Assembly (NCBI GenBank): GCA_030018505.1
Contig: JASEHO010000015.1
Coordinates: forward strand, 1-17,729
Source: a bacterium
GTDB lineage: Bacteria > UBA9089 > UBA9088 > JAGUXG01
Direction of reading: 5' to 3'
Length of the DNA stretch: 17,729 bases
Every line of letters starts with the position of its first letter. Position 1 is the first letter of the stretch. The position numbers and the translations under genes were made by a program. Shown here piece after piece: positions 14,887 through 17,729 of the stretch. Below the pieces are notes generated by a model. It did not search any database. It saw nothing but the letters and a program-made list of their open reading frames with translations, and was not told where the DNA came from.

Positions 14887-15600
14887 ATGAAGTATCGGAG
14901 ATTGATTAAGAATGATGACCTCTATACATTCAGGATACAGATAAAAGAGTCTGATATTCTGATTAGTGCAGAAAAAGACCTCAAGATAGAGGCAGAAGAA
15001 ATTCTTATAGATGTCAGAAGGGATATAGAGGACTACATTAGCCGAGACCCTATATATCTTACCACATTTGAGCCTTATAAGCCTAAAAGTGATGCACCGC
15101 CAATTATTAAAGAGATGGCTGAGGCTGGTCTTTCTGCAAATGTTGGTCCTATGGCGGCTGTGGCTGGGGCAATAGCTGAAAAGCTAACAAAGAGGCTAAG
15201 GCTTTTCTCAGAAGAGGTCATAGTAGAAAATGGTGGCGATATCTTTATGGAGAGCAAAAAGCCAAGGAAGGTTGGGATTTATGCTAAATCGGGATTTTTT
15301 AATAACCTAACTATGGCTATAGAACCAGAAGAGATGCCTATCTCTGTCTGCACATCTTCAGGTGTAATGGGAAGGTCAATTAGCCTTGGAAAAGCTGATG
15401 TGAGCCTTGTTCTGGCAAAGTCTGGTGCTTTAGCTGATGCTTGGGCAACAAGGATAGGAAACCTCATTTTAGAGAAAAGCGATATAACTAAAGCAATCAA
15501 AGAGATAGAGGATATTAAAGAGATACAAGGAGCCATTATTATTAAGGATGACCAGATTGGCCTCTATGGAAAGGGATTTAGATTGGTTGAACCGTCTTAA
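14887..15600 (+). CDS. UPF0280 family protein (ApbE-like fold)
   Basis: This 237-residue protein matches the UPF0280 family, which is common in methanogens and anaerobic bacteria and related to the FMN transferase ApbE. Visible hallmarks are an N-terminal YRRLIKNDDLYTFRIQIKESD, SANVGPMAAVAGAIAE (about 78-93), EEVIVENGGDIFM, and the conserved C-terminal VCTSSGVMGRSISLGKADV followed by GALADAWATRIGN. The Thr-Ser-Ser-Gly and Ala-Asp-Ala elements resemble ApbE's flavin and metal-binding loops. The Asn-Gly-Gly-Asp element also fits that superfamily. The biochemical role is not established. No signal peptide or lipobox is seen, so it should be cytoplasmic, unlike secreted ApbE. The start gives the normal family N-terminus but has no ribosome binding site. 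Confidence 0.9.
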   Translation: MKYRRLIKNDDLYTFRIQIKESDILISAEKDLKIEAEEILIDVRRDIEDYISRDPIYLTTFEPYKPKSDAPPIIKEMAEAGLSANVGPMAAVAGAIAEKLTKRLRLFSEEVIVENGGDIFMESKKPRKVGIYAKSGFFNNLTMAIEPEEMPISVCTSSGVMGRSISLGKADVSLVLAKSGALADAWATRIGNLILEKSDITKAIKEIEDIKEIQGAIIIKDDQIGLYGKGFRLVEPS

Positions 15601-15612
15601 TATTTATTTTAT

Positions 15613-15641
15613 TTGACAAGTTATATTTTTTTAATTATAAT
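15613..15641 (+). promoter_or_regulatory. Perfect sigma-70 consensus promoter for the SQR-DUF1641 unit
   Basis: TTGACA (15613-15618), exactly 17 bp, then TATAAT (15636-15641) matches the consensus at all twelve positions with optimal spacing. A start of transcription near 15648 leaves a leader of roughly 107 nt before the ATG at 15756. Confidence 0.85.
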
Positions 15642-15672
15642 GTTGAGTAGAATAGTTATATATATTTGTCAA
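15613..15672. promoter_or_regulatory. Inverted repeat around the SQR promoter (operator candidate)
   Basis: TTGACAA (15613-15619) and TTGTCAA (15666-15672) are inverted copies. The match extends inward with one unpaired base (GTTATAT against ATATAT). One arm is the -35 hexamer and the other lies just after the predicted transcription start. A regulator binding both arms could control this strong promoter. Chance is possible because the flanks are AT-rich. Confidence 0.35.
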
Positions 15673-15740
15673 GATTAAAAAAGTGTGTATTGAGACAAAG
15701 ACTAAGATTGGGGATGGGCTTTGGATTTAGAGATTATAAC

Positions 15741-15746
15741 AGGAGG
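15741..15746 (+). promoter_or_regulatory. Shine-Dalgarno site of the SQR-like gene
   Basis: AGGAGG lies 9 bases before the ATG at 15756. It fixes the start and contrasts with the absence of such a site before the UPF0280 gene and the first glycosyltransferase. Confidence 0.9.
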
Positions 15747-15755
15747 TAAGAACAA

Positions 15756-16919
15756 ATGAAAAGTATTGTAATTTTGGGAGGAGGAAGTGCTGGGGTAATG
15801 TTTGCCAATAGAATGAGAAGGGAGTTTAGCGAGGATACAGTAAAGATTACTGTTATTGAAAAGCACGATACACATTTTTACCAGCCAGCGTTCACATTGG
15901 TGGTCTTTGATCTGGAAAGGGCAGAAAATCTTACAAGGCCAGTAAAAGACTTATTTTATGAGGGAATCAACCTAATCGCTGACGAGGCTACAAAAATAGA
16001 CCCACAAAACAATAAAGTAGCTACTTCAAAACACGGTGAAATTCCTTATGATTATCTCGTTATTGCTACAGGCGCTAAATTGGTTTACGATGAGCCTGAT
16101 GGGATGAAGGAAGGGCTTGAGGCTGGCAAGAATACATTTATGTTTTATACGCTTGATAGGGCTATACAACTTAGAGATGCATTAAAGAAATTTGAGGGTG
16201 GAACGATAGTCTCCTCTATTTGCGAAATGCCTATAAAATGCCCGGCTGCTCCTGCAAAATTTATTATGTTAGCAGAGGATGCCATGAGACGCAGAGGAAT
16301 AAGGGAGAAGTGCAGATTTATATTTACCACCTCAATGCCTGATGTCTTTTCCAGACAGCCTTATGCTAGTAAGCTAAATAGCATTTTCAAGGAAAGAGGA
16401 ATAGAGGCAATACCAAACTTTAATCCATCAGAGGTTGATTATGAAAAAGGGGTTATAAAATCCTTTACAAAAGGCCAGGAACCAGTGAAGTTTGATATGC
16501 TTTGTGTCACCCCGCCACACGAGGGCCAGAGCTTTATTGAAGATTCTAAAGGCATAGGAAATGCCGCAGGATGGGTAACCTGCGATAAACATCGGATGAG
16601 CCATAATACCTATAAGAATGTATATGGGATTGGAGATGCAGCTGATTTTCCAACATCAAAGACAGCCTCAGGGATAAGGAAACAAGCCATTGTTTTAACC
16701 GAAAGAATGAAATCGCTTTTAAGTGGCAAGGAGCCGACAGCCACATACGACGGAGAGGTAATATGCCCTATGCCCACCAGGTATAAGAGGGCTATGTTTG
16801 CAGAGTTTAACTATACTGAAAGCATATCTCCAGCTATAGAAAGCTATTTCAGCTGGGTGATTAAGGTTCACATGCTAAGACCACTTTACTGGAATCTTAT
16901 GCTTAAGGGGTTGATGTAA
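15756..16919 (+). CDS. Sulfide:quinone oxidoreductase-like FAD-dependent oxidoreductase
   Basis: This pyridine-nucleotide-disulfide-type flavoprotein should oxidise sulfide or a related sulfur species and pass electrons to quinone at the membrane. FAD binding is shown by ILGGGSAGVMFANRM (5-19), an acidic strand end at VIEKHD, YDYLVIATGAKL, and the second FAD element NVYGIGDAADFPTSKTASG. Two cysteines fit the SQR redox pair: one in MPIKCPAAPAKF (about 162) and one in DGEVICPMPTRY (about 341). The C-terminus SYFSWVIKVHMLRPLYWNLMLKGLM looks like the amphipathic membrane-binding part. At 387 residues it has the usual length. No Cys is obvious at the third position found in type I SQR, so subtype and true substrate are uncertain. 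The DUF1641 gene follows after 2 bp. Confidence 0.9.
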   Translation: MKSIVILGGGSAGVMFANRMRREFSEDTVKITVIEKHDTHFYQPAFTLVVFDLERAENLTRPVKDLFYEGINLIADEATKIDPQNNKVATSKHGEIPYDYLVIATGAKLVYDEPDGMKEGLEAGKNTFMFYTLDRAIQLRDALKKFEGGTIVSSICEMPIKCPAAPAKFIMLAEDAMRRRGIREKCRFIFTTSMPDVFSRQPYASKLNSIFKERGIEAIPNFNPSEVDYEKGVIKSFTKGQEPVKFDMLCVTPPHEGQSFIEDSKGIGNAAGWVTCDKHRMSHNTYKNVYGIGDAADFPTSKTASGIRKQAIVLTERMKSLLSGKEPTATYDGEVICPMPTRYKRAMFAEFNYTESISPAIESYFSWVIKVHMLRPLYWNLMLKGLM

Positions 16920-16921
16920 AA

Positions 16922-17611
16922 ATGGAAAATAAATCATTACCTACTGAGAGAATGGCTGTCCAGATAAATGAGATATACGATAGGCTTAACACCATTGAAA
17001 GCCTTATAGCAGATTTAGCCCCTGCCCTTGAAAAGATAACCAGGGAGACCCAGCCAGTAGCTAAAGAACTAAGAGAGAGATTTGAAAGGGATGAGACCTT
17101 AACCTTGATTAAGAAGATTGGAGAGAATATACCAACCTTTGTAAAACTTTTAGATATAATGGCGACTACAAAGGGTTTGGTTAGCGATCTATATCCAGCT
17201 ATTGAAAAGATCTCTAAGGAGATAGCACCCAGCATAAAAATGCTCAGAGAATCCTTTGAAAAGGATGAAACGCTACAGCTTATCCAGAAGACTGGAGAGA
17301 ATATGGGTATCTTCAATAAGCTCCTGAATTTCTTAGCTGGCTTTGATACTCCCGAGATGGATACTCTTTTTGGCAAAGAGACGCAGTCTATGATAAAAGG
17401 AATAGAAAGGTGTACAGCCAAAGCCATGCAGCAATTGGCGAAAGAGCCACTTAAACATGGGTTTCGCCAACTCATTTCTGCGATAAGAGACCCTGAGGTT
17501 CAAAAGGGATTATTGTTCCTCCTTATGTTCGCAAAGAATATGCCAGAATGTATATCAGAGACCATTAAAGAAAATAGATTAATCCTTGATGAAATTGCTC
17601 AAGGTCATTAA
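16922..17611 (+). CDS. DUF1641 family protein with internal duplication
   Basis: The 229-residue, mainly helical protein carries a DUF1641 (YrhD-like) C-terminal part: KHGFRQLISAIRDPEVQKG followed by LLFLLMFAKNMPE (about 178-210). DUF1641 proteins are known next to SQR-like flavoproteins and, in Bacillus, next to a formate dehydrogenase gene. A partner or electron-transfer accessory role is therefore likely but not proven. The N-terminal 140 residues contain two ~53-residue repeats, 28-80 and 86-138, with about 30 identical positions. The shared core runs D-E-T-L, L-I, K, G-E-N, F, K-L-L. The charged heptad-like pattern suggests coiled coil or helical hairpins. No signal peptide is seen. It is co-transcribed with the SQR-like gene. 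Confidence 0.88.
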   Translation: MENKSLPTERMAVQINEIYDRLNTIESLIADLAPALEKITRETQPVAKELRERFERDETLTLIKKIGENIPTFVKLLDIMATTKGLVSDLYPAIEKISKEIAPSIKMLRESFEKDETLQLIQKTGENMGIFNKLLNFLAGFDTPEMDTLFGKETQSMIKGIERCTAKAMQQLAKEPLKHGFRQLISAIRDPEVQKGLLFLLMFAKNMPECISETIKENRLILDEIAQGH

Positions 17612-17729
17612 ACTATCTAAAATAAAGCTGTAAGGCTTTGACCACCTAAGTTAAACGGTAACTATTTACCTGGGAGTGAAGAAAAAAGGGAATTCATTGC
17701 AAAATTATCAATGAGCAATTATCAATTAA
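17612..17729. other. Intergenic tail with short hairpins and a 10-bp direct repeat
   Basis: No gene is visible. AAAGC/GCTTT (17624-17628 with 17635-17639) forms a 5-bp stem just after the DUF1641 stop. It has no T-run, so it is a weak terminator candidate at best. GGTAA/TTACC (17657-17661 with 17666-17670) forms a second small stem. AATTATCAAT occurs at 17703-17712 and again at 17717-17726, and may begin a repeat that continues past the window. Confidence 0.45.

Noticed and set aside
14685..14909. 74-codon plus-strand open frame through the right repeat
   Set aside because: The translation is Phe/Cys-rich and overlaps the UPF0280 start. The minus-strand frame in the same DNA is more protein-like, though also unproven.
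16903..17475. 190-codon minus-strand open frame opposite the DUF1641 gene
   Set aside because: It is rich in Ser, Phe and Ile with no domain, lies wholly antisense to a well-supported gene, and has no ribosome site. The internal duplication of the real gene helps keep it open.
17624..17639. Rho-independent terminator after DUF1641
   Set aside because: The stem has only 5 bp and no T-tract follows, so it does not meet the usual pattern.

Overview
The window is AT-rich bacterial DNA with tightly packed genes and AGGAGG-type ribosome binding sites. The gene families are a Wzx-like flippase, SPASM radical SAM enzymes, a UPF0280 protein and a sulfide:quinone-oxidoreductase-like flavoprotein. Together they suggest an uncultivated, probably anaerobic bacterium. 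I cannot name the phylum from sequence alone. No tRNA, rRNA, CRISPR array, integrase or complete insertion sequence is visible.

Region 1 (about 265-14555, minus strand) is one compact operon of 14 genes for a surface glycan. In transcription order it encodes: a GT4-type glycosyltransferase, a radical SAM/SPASM protein, an AsnB-type amidotransferase, a formyltransferase, a second radical SAM/SPASM protein, a sugar nucleotidyltransferase, a WbqC-family protein, an NDP-sugar 4,6-dehydratase, a DegT-type sugar aminotransferase, a Zn-ribbon methyltransferase, a Wzx-like flippase, a small nucleotidyltransferase-fold protein, a second methyltransferase and a second GT4 glycosyltransferase. Almost every junction overlaps or has a gap below 10 bp. 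Nucleotidyltransferase, 4,6-dehydratase, aminotransferase and formyltransferase together form a plausible route to an N-formylated 4-amino- or 3-amino-dideoxy sugar. The flippase would export the lipid-linked unit. No polymerase, chain-length regulator or initiating phosphoglycosyltransferase is present, so those must lie elsewhere.

Region 2 (1-264 and 14556-14886) comprises the two flanks of the operon. Each holds a near-identical ~100-bp direct repeat (162-261 and 14778-14876), so the whole glycan operon is bracketed. The right copy ends in a promoter-like sequence immediately before the next gene. It also contains a minus-strand open frame that looks like a protein remnant. A 12-mer, TTTGGGTATAGT, occurs in both divergent promoter regions.

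Region 3 (14887-17611, plus strand) holds a UPF0280 (ApbE-like) gene. After it, behind a perfect TTGACA-N17-TATAAT promoter and an AGGAGG site, comes a two-gene unit: an SQR-like FAD oxidoreductase and a DUF1641 protein with a clear internal duplication. These look like redox housekeeping or energy genes unrelated to the glycan operon. The last ~118 bases are intergenic, with small hairpins and a short direct repeat at the window edge.
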